A stretch of 64,000 nucleotides of DNA from Cliona cf. orientalis (GCA_963930775.1 OZ005690.1:9098225-9162224); one strand, 5' to 3'; shown: positions 1 through 10,833, numbered from the stretch's first letter. A program made the numbers and translations. The notes: generated from the letters alone by a model not told the origin.

Positions 1-1
1 T

Positions 2-1262
2 GTTGCTGAACAAGAGTCTGCTGATGTTGGTCGTAGTTTCTCTATGAGTTGCACCTTTGCTGGAATCAATGATTCTGATAGCCTTTCAATAGCACATCAG
101 TGGTACAAGGATGAACACCCAGTTCAAGGAGCAGCACTCCCTACTCTTCACTTCAGTTCACTAAAACTCTCTGATATTGGAAGCTATGTATGCGAGGTAT
201 CCATCAGATTGAGTTCACAGAGGCACGGGATAATTAGGTCAAGTCTTCCATACATTTTAAACATTTCAAGTAAGTAGCACGTACACTACTGTAGCTAACA
301 GCTAACTATGAGATACTATTGCATGGCTAAGGTAGCAACTGTAACAACATATCCTTATTTTTCATGAATATTGATAGGTAGTCTCTTCCAAATACGGCTG
401 TATAGTGTTCAAAACTGTATTCAGTGGACATCATCGGATGTGATAAATCGAATAGAAGACATAGAAAATATCATTGTCTCTTCCTTACGAAAGCATTGCC
501 AATGTGACTTCTCAGAGAGTGATATCACAGATGAAGGATTCCAGTGCTTTGCTGGCTCAAAGAGTCATGTGACCTTTCGTGCTAGGGTTCGACAAACGAA
601 TCAAAGGAGTTCTCTGGAACTAATGACGTACTTGAAAGACATAATTGCCAATGCTCGCCACTGGCTCGTACATGGACAATATCTCAGGCTCAATATTAGC
701 TGCAGTTTGGTCATAACTGATATTCACAATCCAGAGTGTTCCCAGTTTGAAAATTCATTCACTACCAGTCCACCTATCACCGTTAATACAGCTACAGCTG
801 AACAAGGAATATTATTGTGCAATGTTGGTTACCTAACGTGGGCTTTAAGTTCTACCCTCTTATTGCTGATATTAATGACCATTTTTGGTGTTTTATTGTC
901 AGTAAAAGCATTGAGAAGCAAGTCAAAACTACGCTTATATAGGTAAGTGTTTCTTCCACAGTCACTAAGCTACAATACAAATATTGATCGCGTTAGCTAT
1001 TGATTTATCAAGTTATATAGTGCTTGATATACAGTGACCAAGCTATAAAATTTTAATAATGGTCGTTTTCTGTAGCCACCACAATAGTCCGACGGGAGTA
1101 AGGTGCAACACTCGTGAGATTAACACAGGTGCCAATTATGCTTACGGCAAGGAGGAGGTATACCAGGAAATGAAAGAGTGTAGTGGCGTGAACGACCACT
1201 ACCCTGAAGATGATTATGAAGAAATATGCAATATTGGTCAAAAAGCCAATACTTTCAACTAG
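2..1262 (+). CDS. Ig-domain single-pass membrane protein, 3' part
   Basis: Three exons fit: 2-269 (open at the left edge), 378-942 and 1076-1262, joined in phase 1 and phase 2 at GTAAGT donors. Exon one holds the end of an Ig fold: a Cys in SMSCTF, a Trp in HQWYKD, then the D-x-G-x-Y-x-C strand-F motif (DIGSYVCEV). Next come about 140 extracellular residues with several Cys (HCQCD, QCFAG, SCSLV, ECSQ) that I cannot assign; a SEA-like module is possible. One hydrophobic segment follows (YLTWALSSTLLLLILM) and then a basic stop-transfer. The last exon is a cytoplasmic tail with several Tyr, including EVYQEM (a YxxM motif of the kind bound by PI3-kinase SH2 domains) and DDYEEI. The family is inferred from these motifs only. 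The 5' part lies outside the window. Confidence 0.7.
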
Positions 1263-1591
1263 TACTGTATTATTATCTAGATAAGAGGTGTTAGCTTTTC
1301 TGTGTGTGCATTGTTAGCATAAAGGTGTGTGGCACTGAACTGTAGCTAGCTAGCTTGTACAATATTATATTTTTATAGTTAGTATAGCTAGTTTGCATCT
1401 CCTTATGAGCTTTGTATTAATTTTTGTAGTTACTGATCAGCAATAACAGCAGATCACGAGGTATGATGCAAAAGCCCTATACGCAGCGCGTATAGGAGGG
1501 AGGGGCTGGTACATGTACAATACCGGAAGTAAACAATGGGATGCGCGACCTCTGACCTTCCCATACTTGAATTGAGCCACATGGCTTGATG
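1263..1591. other. Intergenic, probable DARS2 promoter region
   Basis: Between the Ig gene stop and the DARS2 start. It contains an imperfect palindrome at 1476-1496 (stem CCTATACGC / GCGTATAGG). No TATA box is obvious. An out-of-frame ATG at 1581 is followed by a stop after two codons, just before the ATG at 1592. Confidence 0.4.
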
Positions 1592-2583
1592 ATGACTCTA
1601 CCTTTGTCTAAGGCTATTGGAAGAGCGCTGCTTCAGGCTGGCAGGCTCTCAAGGTGGAGTCTAACCAACAAATGTAAGCTTTTAATATACAGTGAGTATG
1701 TTTGGTGTGAGTTGCTATAATTTGTTTATCATAAACTGTGTTAACTTTCAATAAGTGGTGCTCCTTACACCTCCTATTGTCATCAATTTGCTTATTCCTA
1801 GCTCAACTGACGACTACTGAAAGCTTATAAGCTGAGAGCCAGAACTAGCTGTTTATTCTAGTGGGCTCTGCTTTCTAATAAGGTTATCATATTCACCTCT
1901 ATATGCAATATCATGCCCCACATAGGGTGGGGATTCAACAGTTTTGGTAGTTGTTTGTTGACATCTCAGGCTGCATGAGCTATATATTATATATTATGAG
2001 TCAAACCTTGTTTAAGCACTGTGTGATCCAAGCCATTAGAGTTACACATCATGACACATTATTTATCACTAACGATTGGATTACCTTAGTGTCCACAAAT
2101 TAACCTTTTAGCGAATTTAGCGACTGGAATCATATTCGCTAAATTAACATGAGGCTAAGATTTCTTCGCGACGACATAATTTGTAAAATTAATTGAAAAC
2201 AAGTGATGCTATACATACTATAATATACACTTGCTCGAGTCTGAGCTGTAGATCGTGCATGCCTCCATGTCCTCTAGTATCTATAGATTGAGTAGTTACC
2301 TCAGCAGTATCTGGAATGATTTACTTTGAGACAGAAAGAGTTTGAATTTAAAATTTACTCATGTAATGAAATATTATTAGCTACCAAATTAAGTTGTATA
2401 CTCTCTTTAAATACTGTCAATAAGAACACTAAGAATTATTATCGTTTCTTTAGTGTATTTTCCTCGGTACTACCCCAAAAGAGATTCTAGTAGTTACACA
2501 TATCGTACTCATACTTGCGGAGAACTGACGGAGAAGGATGTCGGTAAAACTGTCACCCTCTGCGGATGGACTAAGAAGAAAAG
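1592..2583 (+). CDS. DARS2: Mitochondrial aspartyl-tRNA synthetase, exons 1-2
   Basis: Exon 1 (1592-1673) encodes a Met followed by Leu, Ala, Arg, Lys, Ser and Trp with no acidic residue (MTLPLSKAIGRALLQ...), typical of a mitochondrial presequence. Exon 2 (2454-2583) joins in phase 1 and reads YRTHTCGELTEKDVG then VTLCGWTKKK, the start of the OB-fold anticodon-binding domain of bacterial-type/mitochondrial AspRS (human DARS2 has RTNTCGEL and VTLCGW at this point). It ends in phase 2 at AAG|GTGAG. The next exon that continues the domain and restores phase is at 39101, so intron 2 runs from 2584 to 39100. The remainder of the gene is described under 39101-42648. Confidence 0.9.
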
Positions 2584-3260
2584 GTGAGATACCATAAAAT
2601 CCTGCCCATACACTCCCTCCCTCTCCTGTACATTATTATTATAGTGCTGATATTTGAATGTTAACGACTAACATTAATCCCTAAGATCTAAAAATTGCTC
2701 CGGAGTACTATATTAGACTAAGTTAACAGGGACTCTCACTAGCACTGAGTTAAAGAAACGTAACAATATCTTCTAAAAACCTTCACGGAAGCCTCCATTT
2801 TGCCAAAGGTCAAGGGTTGTCTACCTCACACATGCTCTCATCTTAATTGTATTCAGAAGATAATAATATGTTGTTGTATATTCACATAATAATATTATAC
2901 AAAAAATTAATACAAATATCACTGCGTTAAAATTATTGTTTGTCAGTATTGCAGATAATCACGTAATACATAGAACTGATGGTATCTATGCTGCAAGTGG
3001 TACTATTAATGTTAATTTCTGTATTCCTCAACTGTAAGTCTTCAGTTAACTACGTTACGCCTAAAATATAGTTTTCTCATATTCTATGCGGTATATATAA
3101 TAATAATAATAAGTAATCAATTATTCAGATCAGTAATAATCACTCACTGTTTTGTTAGCTGTTACCATTGAACACATCTCGACCATGAAGCTAATATTGC
3201 ACCTGCTCCATTCTTGATTCCAATACTAAAATTAATTATAGATACATACATGCATCATAC
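2584..3260. other. Start of DARS2 intron 2, no gene seen
   Basis: AT-rich intronic sequence. I see no exon or repeat that I can name. It could hold a second exon for the minus-strand gene at 3261-3671, but the family RCP motif was not found here. Confidence 0.3.
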
Positions 3261-3671
3261 CTAGTTATTAATTTTAACCCATACCAATTGTAATTCTTCA
3301 AACTGTTGCTGTATATCTGCCACTTGATCACCAACTGCATTTGACCTTATTGCAATGATTATCAGTGACACAGTCACTAATACCATCAATGAAGATAAAG
3401 CGATTGCCACGATGATGCTATAGATGCAGAATGACCTTCTTATCTGTTGTTTTATATATTTTTTCTCTGAGTTCTTAGTCTCTTGTAAGTTTTCGTCATC
3501 CACTTGAGGTCGTTGGCTAGTGCCTGATTCTCCTCGATCAAAATTTACTGGCTCATAATCATGTCTGCTTTTTCGATTATCAAGAAATGATTCTGTCCTG
3601 GAATCTCGGTTTTCTTCTGTCTCTTGGGTGTAACTGCGAGGAATCTTGTAAATATGTATGTAGTCTTCCAT
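3261..3671 (-). CDS. Short type II membrane protein, array relative
   Basis: A 136-residue frame starting MEDYIHIYKI. The hydrophilic N-terminal tail (about 85 residues) has several Tyr motifs (YIHI, YKIP, YEPV). One hydrophobic segment follows (YSIIVAIALSSLMVLVTVSL), then a short stalk-like stretch. The layout (Asp/Tyr-rich N-terminus, internal membrane segment, no signal peptide) matches exon 1 of the tandem family further right, but the eight-Cys ectodomain is absent. A possible donor (CAATTG|GTATGG) lies near the 3' end, so the frame may be only exon 1, with the annotated stop inside an intron. It may be a truncated member or a tail-only partner; the relation is inferred from layout. Confidence 0.5.
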   Translation of the reverse strand: MEDYIHIYKIPRSYTQETEENRDSRTESFLDNRKSRHDYEPVNFDRGESGTSQRPQVDDENLQETKNSEKKYIKQQIRRSFCIYSIIVAIALSSLMVLVTVSLIIIAIRSNAVGDQVADIQQQFEELQLVWVKINN

Positions 3672-4393
3672 GCTTTTCTTTTGTGACAGTTAATGACTAC
3701 ATTAATGAAATCTGATGCCTTTAAATCTGTCATAATCGCATGCATTCCTTGTTGCGTGTGTTAGTCATTGTACCAAGAATAATAAAGATATTCAACTTAT
3801 GGTAGGTGTCTGTTTTGTTGGGCTCTGTGTAAGCATAAACATTTTGTTATCTTTCATTATGAGTGTGATTATTTTTCTACATGTTTAGCACTATTAATGA
3901 AATATTCCCTATAAATCCCTGTTGTACCATCATGGATGTACTGGCACTAAAGATAAGGGTAGCGTAAACGATCAATTATCGGCACCTATACTTCCCCGAT
4001 TTACAGCCCCGCCTAGGAACGCTTCCTGGAAACCGAACTTGTACTGCTAGGGTTGCCTTGATGACCTCTACAATCGTACTTACTTTCGAAGAGACTTTCG
4101 TTTTGTCCCGATCGGCGCGACTGCTACGACCATCCTGGCACGGAGATCAATTATCGGCAGCATGTACGCATTATCGGCAGTACGTTGACCTTAGAACATC
4201 GATTATCGGCAGTCGCGGAAAAAACTTGTTGCGCTGACGACCCTGAACCTCACAAAAATCTATCAAAAATCATGAAGATGCCCCAGCACCTCCCTGTCTT
4301 TGTTGCATAAAATTATTTTGAAAATACCATTTCGTTCTTGAGATATGAATTTTTTAAGGGCTAATACAAGTTACGTTATACACAATAATAACA

Positions 4394-7183
4394 TTAAACT
4401 GCACAAAAAGGACAAAATAGCTCTCTACCTTGATCATCTACATCAGATTCTATATCACATATGCACTCTTCATGTAGCCACCTCCCACAAACACATTGCA
4501 CCCATTCCAGTCCATTTCCCTCCAGCTGATCTTCCTCGAATGTGCGATAGCAAACACAGCATACATTGGAGTTAATAGTTGTATCGTCCTCACTTGTGCC
4601 AGAGTGTGCTGCTGCCGCCGATGAGCGTGAGGAATTCCTAGACCTTGTGCTTGTAGAAGTACCAGGATCAGAGGAGCTTGTTGAGGCACGTGGATCAGTT
4701 GTAGCCGAAGTACCTGCCGCTGCTGCTGACTCTTTTCGCTTCTTTGCTTGGCTACTGGCAGCTGATGCCGGCATTGTTCTCTTCTTAGCTCTACTTTCCC
4801 GTTTTTTAGCAGCCTCTTCGGCCTTTCTAGCTCGTTCTTCAGCTTTCTTCTTTGCAGCATCTTCCTTTTCTTTTTTCTTCTGTTCCCTCTCCACTTTTCG
4901 CTTCTCCTTTTCTTCTATCTCTTTCTTCTTCTTTTGCTCCCGTTCCTCTAAGATGGCAGCACATTTCGCACTGGTAAGCACCCTAGCTCCAGATACCCGT
5001 TTAGCAGTTGAAGCACTGCTTTTGGGAGTAGCATTTGATATAACTTGCACTAGATACTTTGATATATACCTTAGTTCAGAGTCAGATTCGCCAGAACTTG
5101 TTCCCACAGATGAGGGTACAGATCCAGGAGTCGTTACGGGTGTCTTGGTGCATGAACTGAGAGTGGGAGAATTATTAGGAGGAGTCTTAATGGACTCCTT
5201 AGTTGATGTACGAGGGGTGGACTCAAGTGTGGGAGGAGTTTTAACTGATTCTGTAGTTGATGCACGAGGGGTGGACTCAAGAGTGGGAGGAGTTTTAAGT
5301 GATTCTGTAGTTGATGCACGAGGGGTGGACTCAAGAGTGGGAGGAGTTTTAAGTGACTCTGTAGTTGATGCACGAGGGGTGGACTCAAGAGTGGGAGGAG
5401 TTTTAAGTGACTCTGTAGTTGATGCACGAGGGGTGGACTCAAGAGTGGGAGGAGTTTTAACCGACTCTGTAGTTGATGCACGAGGGGTGGACTCAAGAGT
5501 GGGAGGAGTTTTAACCGACTCTGTAGTTGATCCATGAGAAGGATTAGTAACACCTGGTTTTGTAGCTGACGATGCATGGAGGGTAGAAGAGTCAATGGAG
5601 GGAGAGTTGGAGGGTGTGGCACATTCAGTTGTAGGAATTGGTGACGACGGCTGCACAAAGGAGAATACATCGGTCAGAGTAGGATTGTCTTCACTGACAT
5701 CTGCAGATGACTCGGGAGCAAGGACAAGCATGTGTCTGTCGGCTGGAATGCTATCGGGATGATTAATCTCAAGCCAGCGAAGATACTCCGGATCTATGAG
5801 ATCATATCCTTCTTCAAACCTTTCCCGGAAACGCTCCTCTTGTTCAACTGAAAATTCTGTGACTGTGTTTTCGTCTCCATTCTCCATGAGGTCATTCTCT
5901 TTTTCAGGTTGCTGGTCACTGGGTCGTGTTAGAGTAGCTTCCGGATTGTCAGTGCTGATGCTACAATCAATGGCTTGTGGATTAAATGGATACACACCAC
6001 ATCGTCTGAAACTGGCACAGATGACTGTTGGTGTCATGGTCTTGTCCCACGCTTTGTGTAAGAGCTTAGAGAATTGATATTTTGTAACAGCTTTACCAGG
6101 ATGGGTTTGAACATAATCATGGCAGGCATCCTGCCAGTTCTGCTTTAATGGCTTGAAAACACTGGCGTCAAGAGGCTGACTCTCATGGGTTGTGTGGGGA
6201 GGAAGGCAAAACAAAATGATGTCATGCTCCCTTGCAAAGCGTATCAGGTCGGGCTGGAAATGGGAGCTGTGGCCATCCAGTAGGACTAGTAGTGGTCGAA
6301 CACCAACTGCATGCTCAAGGAAATGGTCAGTAAGCCAGCTTCTGAATAATTCCGTATCCACCCAACCCTTATTGCTTAAGCCATAGGAAGTACCGGGAAC
6401 TTCACCCTCTCTCCACTCCATATTAAGACTCTTGGAATCAAATATCACAAAAGGAGGAATGGCATGGCCCGTGGCACTCACACAGCCAATTACTGTTATC
6501 TGGCTTTTGTTACCCGATGTTCTGTACCTGACTTTCTTGTGTCCTCTGCCAGTTACGATCTTCGGTGCACTATGGTTTAATGGCATTCCAGTTTCGTCGA
6601 CATTATAGATTCGGTTGGGAGACTCCATCAGATCATTCTCGATCAGTGTGTCTTTCAGCAAATCAAAGTACTTGTCCATTGTCTCTTTAGTCAGGCAGTC
6701 CATTCTCACATTGGCCGTTGGATCTCCTTTGCGCAAGGAGAGCTGTGGCTGCCTTTTCATAAATCTCCTGAACCACCCATCAGAAATCTTCTTCTTTCCT
6801 GTCATTCGCCCCTTATCACGTGCAACAGATTCCGCCAAACCCATAATCTGTTTCCTAGTCTTCCCATAGCCAGCTTTAGCAACGTCTACTAAAAAGCTCG
6901 ACAATTCCTTCTCTTCTACAGTTGTTAGAAAAGGTTTTGGTCCTGGGTTCGTGCCATGAATAACTTTACCATTCACTCGATCACCAAGAGTCTGTCGTGG
7001 TACACCGTATTGTTTAGCAGCACGAAGAACACCCATGGTGCCGTCTTTCACGGCATCAATAGCGGCTATCATCGACTCCTCAGACCACTGCTTACGTTTC
7101 TTGACTTTCTTGGGGCTTCTAAGTAGGGCAGGTGCTGATCGAGAACGAGGCCTTCCTCTCTTTCTCGCTCGAGGTGGCATCAC
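4394..7183 (-). CDS. pogo/Tigger-like transposase with C-terminal PHD-like finger
   Basis: 929 residues. An N-terminal Psq-type helix-turn-helix covers about residues 30-75 (KQWSEESMIAAIDAV, GVPRQTLGDRV). A CENP-B/Tc5-type second DNA-binding segment follows at about 105-152 (YGKTRKQIMG, WFRRFMKR). The DDE_1 catalytic core has D196 (NVDETG), D303 (LLDGHSSH) and D339 (SQPLDASVF), giving a DD35D spacing typical of pogo relatives. Residues of about 540-670 are a Thr/Pro/Ser-rich linker made of 18-residue repeats; 740-830 is a strongly charged Lys/Glu helix. The last 50 residues hold a Cys/His set (CCVC, CVCGRWLHEEC, CPFC) like a PHD finger, a fusion known among Tigger-like transposases. No break is visible, so the protein could be active; transposition is not shown. 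Confidence 0.92.
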   Translation of the reverse strand: MMPPRARKRGRPRSRSAPALLRSPKKVKKRKQWSEESMIAAIDAVKDGTMGVLRAAKQYGVPRQTLGDRVNGKVIHGTNPGPKPFLTTVEEKELSSFLVDVAKAGYGKTRKQIMGLAESVARDKGRMTGKKKISDGWFRRFMKRQPQLSLRKGDPTANVRMDCLTKETMDKYFDLLKDTLIENDLMESPNRIYNVDETGMPLNHSAPKIVTGRGHKKVRYRTSGNKSQITVIGCVSATGHAIPPFVIFDSKSLNMEWREGEVPGTSYGLSNKGWVDTELFRSWLTDHFLEHAVGVRPLLVLLDGHSSHFQPDLIRFAREHDIILFCLPPHTTHESQPLDASVFKPLKQNWQDACHDYVQTHPGKAVTKYQFSKLLHKAWDKTMTPTVICASFRRCGVYPFNPQAIDCSISTDNPEATLTRPSDQQPEKENDLMENGDENTVTEFSVEQEERFRERFEEGYDLIDPEYLRWLEINHPDSIPADRHMLVLAPESSADVSEDNPTLTDVFSFVQPSSPIPTTECATPSNSPSIDSSTLHASSATKPGVTNPSHGSTTESVKTPPTLESTPRASTTESVKTPPTLESTPRASTTESLKTPPTLESTPRASTTESLKTPPTLESTPRASTTESLKTPPTLESTPRASTTESVKTPPTLESTPRTSTKESIKTPPNNSPTLSSCTKTPVTTPGSVPSSVGTSSGESDSELRYISKYLVQVISNATPKSSASTAKRVSGARVLTSAKCAAILEEREQKKKKEIEEKEKRKVEREQKKKEKEDAAKKKAEERARKAEEAAKKRESRAKKRTMPASAASSQAKKRKESAAAAGTSATTDPRASTSSSDPGTSTSTRSRNSSRSSAAAAHSGTSEDDTTINSNVCCVCYRTFEEDQLEGNGLEWVQCVCGRWLHEECICDIESDVDDQGRELFCPFCAV
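5161..5532 (-). repeat. 54-bp coding minisatellite inside the transposase
   Basis: A 54-bp unit is repeated about seven times in frame. The common GTGGACTCAAG start recurs at 5217, 5271, 5325, 5379, 5433 and 5487. It encodes the 18-residue unit TESVKTPPTLESTPRAST with few differences. The near-identity of neighbouring units implies recent slippage or unequal exchange. Length polymorphism between element copies is likely. Confidence 0.9.
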
Positions 7184-7464
7184 ACTCTAAACGACACGAA
7201 TCGTTACCTGTTAGCATCAAAATAGGTAAAATGAATAACTTTAATGTATATTTTTGTTGTTTATACCACGGCTAACCTTTAAGAAGTCCGATAGAAAGAG
7301 AAACAAAAGTCAATCTCTCAACCAGTGAAGAAGCGTGGCTGTAGCGCGCGAAGGTTCCGTGGACTTACGTAGATTCTCCGTTTTATCGTCCGTTCACGGA
7401 GGTGCCGATAATCGAAAAGTGCCGTGCCGATAATTGGTATATGCCGATAATCGGTCGTTTACGC

Positions 7465-8735
7465 TATAAAGCAGGATATTGTTCCCCGCTTTTGTTGCTA
7501 TCGAACCATTGATGACCATCATTCCTTATAGCTACATAGTGTTGAGGTGTCCTGCACATGTAACATTATACTAAGATTATAGTTGTCTGTGCGTGCGTAC
7601 GTACGAGCGGGAGGTGACCGGAAGCGATTTGACCCGAGCTAAAAAATGTTCTTTCTCGGCGTCACTGGACTTGGGACACTACATCAGAGAGCCCACTGAC
7701 ACGGCTGGCTATGGCCCCAGCAGCCACTAAAGTGAGCTGCTTCAAAAAAACGGCAGGGCAGAATTAGACTGAACTGTATACTTACATATGATGGCCTGGA
7801 AAATGTGAAAGAGTGACGTTCTGGAGTCGATGTTGCCCATAGGTGCTTTCCAGAGGGAGGCGATTCTATTCTAAGCGTCTTCTCTCGGGACCCCTTGCGA
7901 GCGAAGCTATATACAGCACAAGTAACGAATTCTTCAGCTAGCTGATTGACAAAGTCACATGATTAGACAGGATATGCACGTGGGCTAGCTTGGTTTCCAC
8001 GCATGCGCACAAATACATAGGTAAAGGTTGTCGACCTCACATGCACAATAATAACACAGCGGATAAAGGAGTGAGCGAGCAAAGCGAGCTCACTCCTTGT
8101 AATAATAATTATTATAGTCATACTTATGCTTATTCCAGCTCATGCACTTTACCTGATTTGGTGTTTATAACTCTGGCTCCTGTCCATTAATTTAATAATT
8201 TTATGGACAGATGTAATTTGAATTGGGTTGATTACACCATTTAAGTGTACCTTATTACGTAGCGGGAGCTATAGGAGTGCAGTGTCATTAAGTTATAGTG
8301 CATACCTGCTTCCACATAAGTACATATTAAAAATGATTAGACCTCATTCGTTAAGCATGCATGTGTGCAAATCAGGTTCTCAATAGTATATGGCTATAAT
8401 TACCAGCAGGGTGGTTCCTAATAATATATATTGTATAATAATCCTTTAGATCATTTGCGGGTATGTATTGTCAGCCAAAGCATGATATTATGTCATGCAT
8501 GTTCTATTGCATTCGTAATATAATAACGTTGGACTGACAAATACTTCTATATAAAGAGAAGGCTGTGAACCGCAAGGACAGCAGTATAGCAAAGTAACTC
8601 TGTGGCAGTCTAATAATCTACCCATGTACTTTTGGTGCCGTCAAGAAGACCAGGTGTAGCTACTTACTATAGTGATTCTGAGTCAGTATTGAACTAACGA
8701 TAACTATCACAGTGGTTTATCGTCGTTGAGTTGGA
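7465..8735. other. Intronic spacer with a hairpin
   Basis: No gene seen. There is a perfect hairpin at about 8068-8096 (stem GGAGTGAGC / GCTCACTCC) and otherwise AT-rich sequence. The last 190 bases are the probable promoter and leader of the gene at 8736. Confidence 0.35.
8548..8556 (+). promoter_or_regulatory. TATA-like box for the gene at 8736
   Basis: TATATAAAG lies about 180 bases upstream of the ATG at 8736, on the same strand. This fits an independent promoter for a gene nested in DARS2 intron 2. Confidence 0.45.
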
Positions 8736-9968
8736 ATGCCTGCAGGAGGTGGTGGAGCAGGAGGAGGAGGAGGTGGCTGTGGCGGTGGAGGAGGGGGATT
8801 CTCTAGCTTCAGTAGTGGTTACTCTACCAGGTGCTCTCCTAGCTATAGTAGTTACGCAGGGATATCCGTAGCCAGAAATCATAATATTTCTTCTAATCAA
8901 AGCCGTCCTTCAGGCAGCAATGGACAAAATGCTGATAAGTCACGGAATAAGGACAGGACCACATACCAGTCAAGTACACATACAAGTGTTGATCAGCCGA
9001 AAGCTGGGGAAACTGATCAGACTAACAGCCAAAAAGATACAAAAAAGCAAAAATCATTGAATGAAATGATCTATCAGCATATCGAATACTGTCTGGTGAT
9101 TACTTGTGGATGTTGCGGTGTTACAGTTTGCATTGCAGGACCTATAGTCTTGTTTGTTTTGATTGCTCTGCTGATTCCCTCCTCCACTGATATTGCGACA
9201 AATTTCTTTTCACCGGGTGATAGTCGTTTGATGCAATTTTCATCCTTCTTTTGTGAAGGGGTGGACGTTAAAGTTGATTCTGCTGCAACGGGTGCAACTC
9301 TTTTTCTTGTTGATACCCCACCACCTTTATCTGACGCAAATAACTTCACTATTGCTGATTCAAGAACACTTGGCGAACATGAATTTCGATTTTGGCAGTA
9401 TTATCTTTACTTAGACTCGAATATCTCAGTAAGTGTGTGTATTGACAATAAAGTTCGATTGGATATCTATATTGTGAAGGGAAACTCTAATGCTAACAGC
9501 TGGGCGAGATCACCTGGAAGTAAGCATGCGAAGCTATTCCAAAGGGTGACTAAGAAATGCCCACAACAACATAGCTTTAGCTACACTGTACAGGAAGAAG
9601 ATCAATACTACATCATTTTTCACAATTCTCTCTCAAGAGAAATGGTTAGCTACAACATGGAGCTATCTATTCAACGATTCGAGTATGGTATTGAATCTGG
9701 TAACTATTCCGAAATATGTTATGCTCCATCTGGGGCACAGTGTTCTGTCGATATTCCCTATGGTACTGGCTCACAGTTGGCACTCGTAGTCACCAGTATT
9801 CCAGTGGATGTTGACTGGGAGGAGAATGTTGATGTAGTGACCAGCTGCAGTCGACGACATTGGGCATATGTTGTTGTTATCCTAACCACTCTTCTTGCAT
9901 TTACTGCTATTGTGGTGCCTATAGTTACGTATCTAATTTACTACCGCAAATATTGTGTAAGATTGTAA
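8736..9968 (+). CDS. Intronless two-pass membrane protein, Gly-rich N-terminus
   Basis: 410 residues. The first ~30 residues are almost pure Gly with two Cys. A Ser/Asn/Lys-rich segment follows, then a hydrophobic segment at about 130-155 (CIAGPIVLFVLIALLI). Next is a roughly 200-residue lumenal or extracellular domain with paired Cys and Asn glycosylation sites (NFTI, NISV, NYSE), beginning SRLMQFSSFFCEG. A second membrane segment lies near the C-terminus (WAYVVVILTTLLAFTAIVV), ending in a short basic tail. The two-pass layout and the SRLMQFS start remind me of the membrane half of plant APD-type proteins, but I do not claim homology. It lies in DARS2 intron 2 on the same strand as DARS2 and differs from the minus-strand array around it. 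Confidence 0.75.
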   Translation: MPAGGGGAGGGGGGCGGGGGGFSSFSSGYSTRCSPSYSSYAGISVARNHNISSNQSRPSGSNGQNADKSRNKDRTTYQSSTHTSVDQPKAGETDQTNSQKDTKKQKSLNEMIYQHIEYCLVITCGCCGVTVCIAGPIVLFVLIALLIPSSTDIATNFFSPGDSRLMQFSSFFCEGVDVKVDSAATGATLFLVDTPPPLSDANNFTIADSRTLGEHEFRFWQYYLYLDSNISVSVCIDNKVRLDIYIVKGNSNANSWARSPGSKHAKLFQRVTKKCPQQHSFSYTVQEEDQYYIIFHNSLSREMVSYNMELSIQRFEYGIESGNYSEICYAPSGAQCSVDIPYGTGSQLALVVTSIPVDVDWEENVDVVTSCSRRHWAYVVVILTTLLAFTAIVVPIVTYLIYYRKYCVRL

Positions 9969-10517
9969 TCATAGCAAGTAGATATTCTTAACCTTGCACA
10001 CACATTGGACATTATATTATACATGTATTGTACTGAAGCCCAAATATAGATCGAAGTCATGTTTATATGCATGATTGTTTTTATAATGTATTGAATTTCC
10101 CACTCTTTCTCTCCGTTAACTTCCGTGTTAGTGTAACTTTTTCCCTAAAATCATCTGTTTCATGAAATGATATTTAATTTTGTTTTTGTGTGTGATAATT
10201 TAATGTGAAAGTGTTTCTCATCGTATCTATACTCCTGTTGTAATTATAGTGCGGTATATAGGCGTTAATTGTCTTTGAACAAAGGGAGTTGAAGTTAATA
10301 TAGCTGACTTATGGAAGAAAAATACAAATGTTGTGGAAGTAGACTTAACGAAATAGCGACCACCTTGTATCTATAGCACACTATAATAATATAAAGCTAG
10401 CGATGATCAAGATCGAGTTGCTAACATGATCACGATTGTACGTTGAATGCACCCAGAGGCACTTATACCCAGGACACTACGGTACATCTCAACCATGATA
10501 ATATTATAGACATTTTT
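9969..10517. other. Downstream region of the 410-residue gene
   Basis: AT-rich, with an AATAAA-poor 3' flank. No gene or clear repeat seen before the inverted-repeat element at 10518. Confidence 0.3.
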
Positions 10518-10833
10518 AACCTGGTACCCAGGCCTGGACGGAGGAGGAAAGAGGGCCTGGTACCTATTGCGCATGCATGCGCCAACTAGCTACCCCTAGA
10601 AAACCTGGGATGCCGCAAGCGACTGTACGCTTTTTTGCCTTCCTCCCACAGCCTAGGATATGGGGCTGCACTGATATGACATTGCCTCATACCCTAGGCG
10701 CGAGAGGAGAGCGAAAAAGCGTACAGTCGTTCATGGCACCCCATGCAGGTTATCTTGGGGTAGTTGGCGCATGCGCGTGCAATAGGTATATACCAGGCCC
10801 TTTCTCCTCCCCCTCAAAGGTTCTGGGTACGAG
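10518..10833. mobile_element. Inverted-repeat element (MITE-like), ~316 bp
   Basis: Two long complementary arms, about 10518-10627 and 10716-10833. The left arm begins AACCTGGTACCCAGGC and includes GCGCATGCATGCGCCAAC; the right arm carries the reverse complement (GTTGGCGCATGCGC, then CTGGGTACGAG). Both arms contain GCGACTGTACGC-type sequence flanking a short centre. No coding capacity. Probably a non-autonomous foldback or MITE; the family is unknown. Confidence 0.7.

Larger units (their letters stand above)
3962..7464 (-). mobile_element. pogo/Tigger-type DNA transposon, apparently complete
   Basis: The element is bounded by inverted ends. The left end reads GCGTAAACGATCAATTAT; the right end read on the minus strand is GCGTAAACGACCGATTAT. 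A TA dinucleotide flanks each side (3960-3961 and 7465-7466), as expected for Tc1/mariner-superfamily target duplication. A subterminal decamer ATTATCGGCA recurs about four times near the left end and, inverted, three times near the right end (7400-7455), suggesting transposase binding sites. The only gene is an uninterrupted 929-codon transposase on the minus strand. Length, intact frame and near-matching ends suggest a fairly recent insertion into DARS2 intron 2, antisense to the host gene. Confidence 0.9.

Noticed and set aside
1053-1241. Minus-strand hydrophobic 62-codon frame
   Set aside because: Antisense to the last exon of the Ig-domain gene, where the plus-strand frame has fitting splice sites and a stop.
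4566-5537. Plus-strand 323-codon frame with repeated VDSRVGGVLTDSVVDARG-like units
   Set aside because: It is antisense to the transposase; its repeats are the complement of the 54-bp coding minisatellite. No independent support.
5134-5670. Minus-strand frame with LLPLLSPPLVHQLQ repeats
   Set aside because: Another frame of the same minisatellite within the transposase gene.
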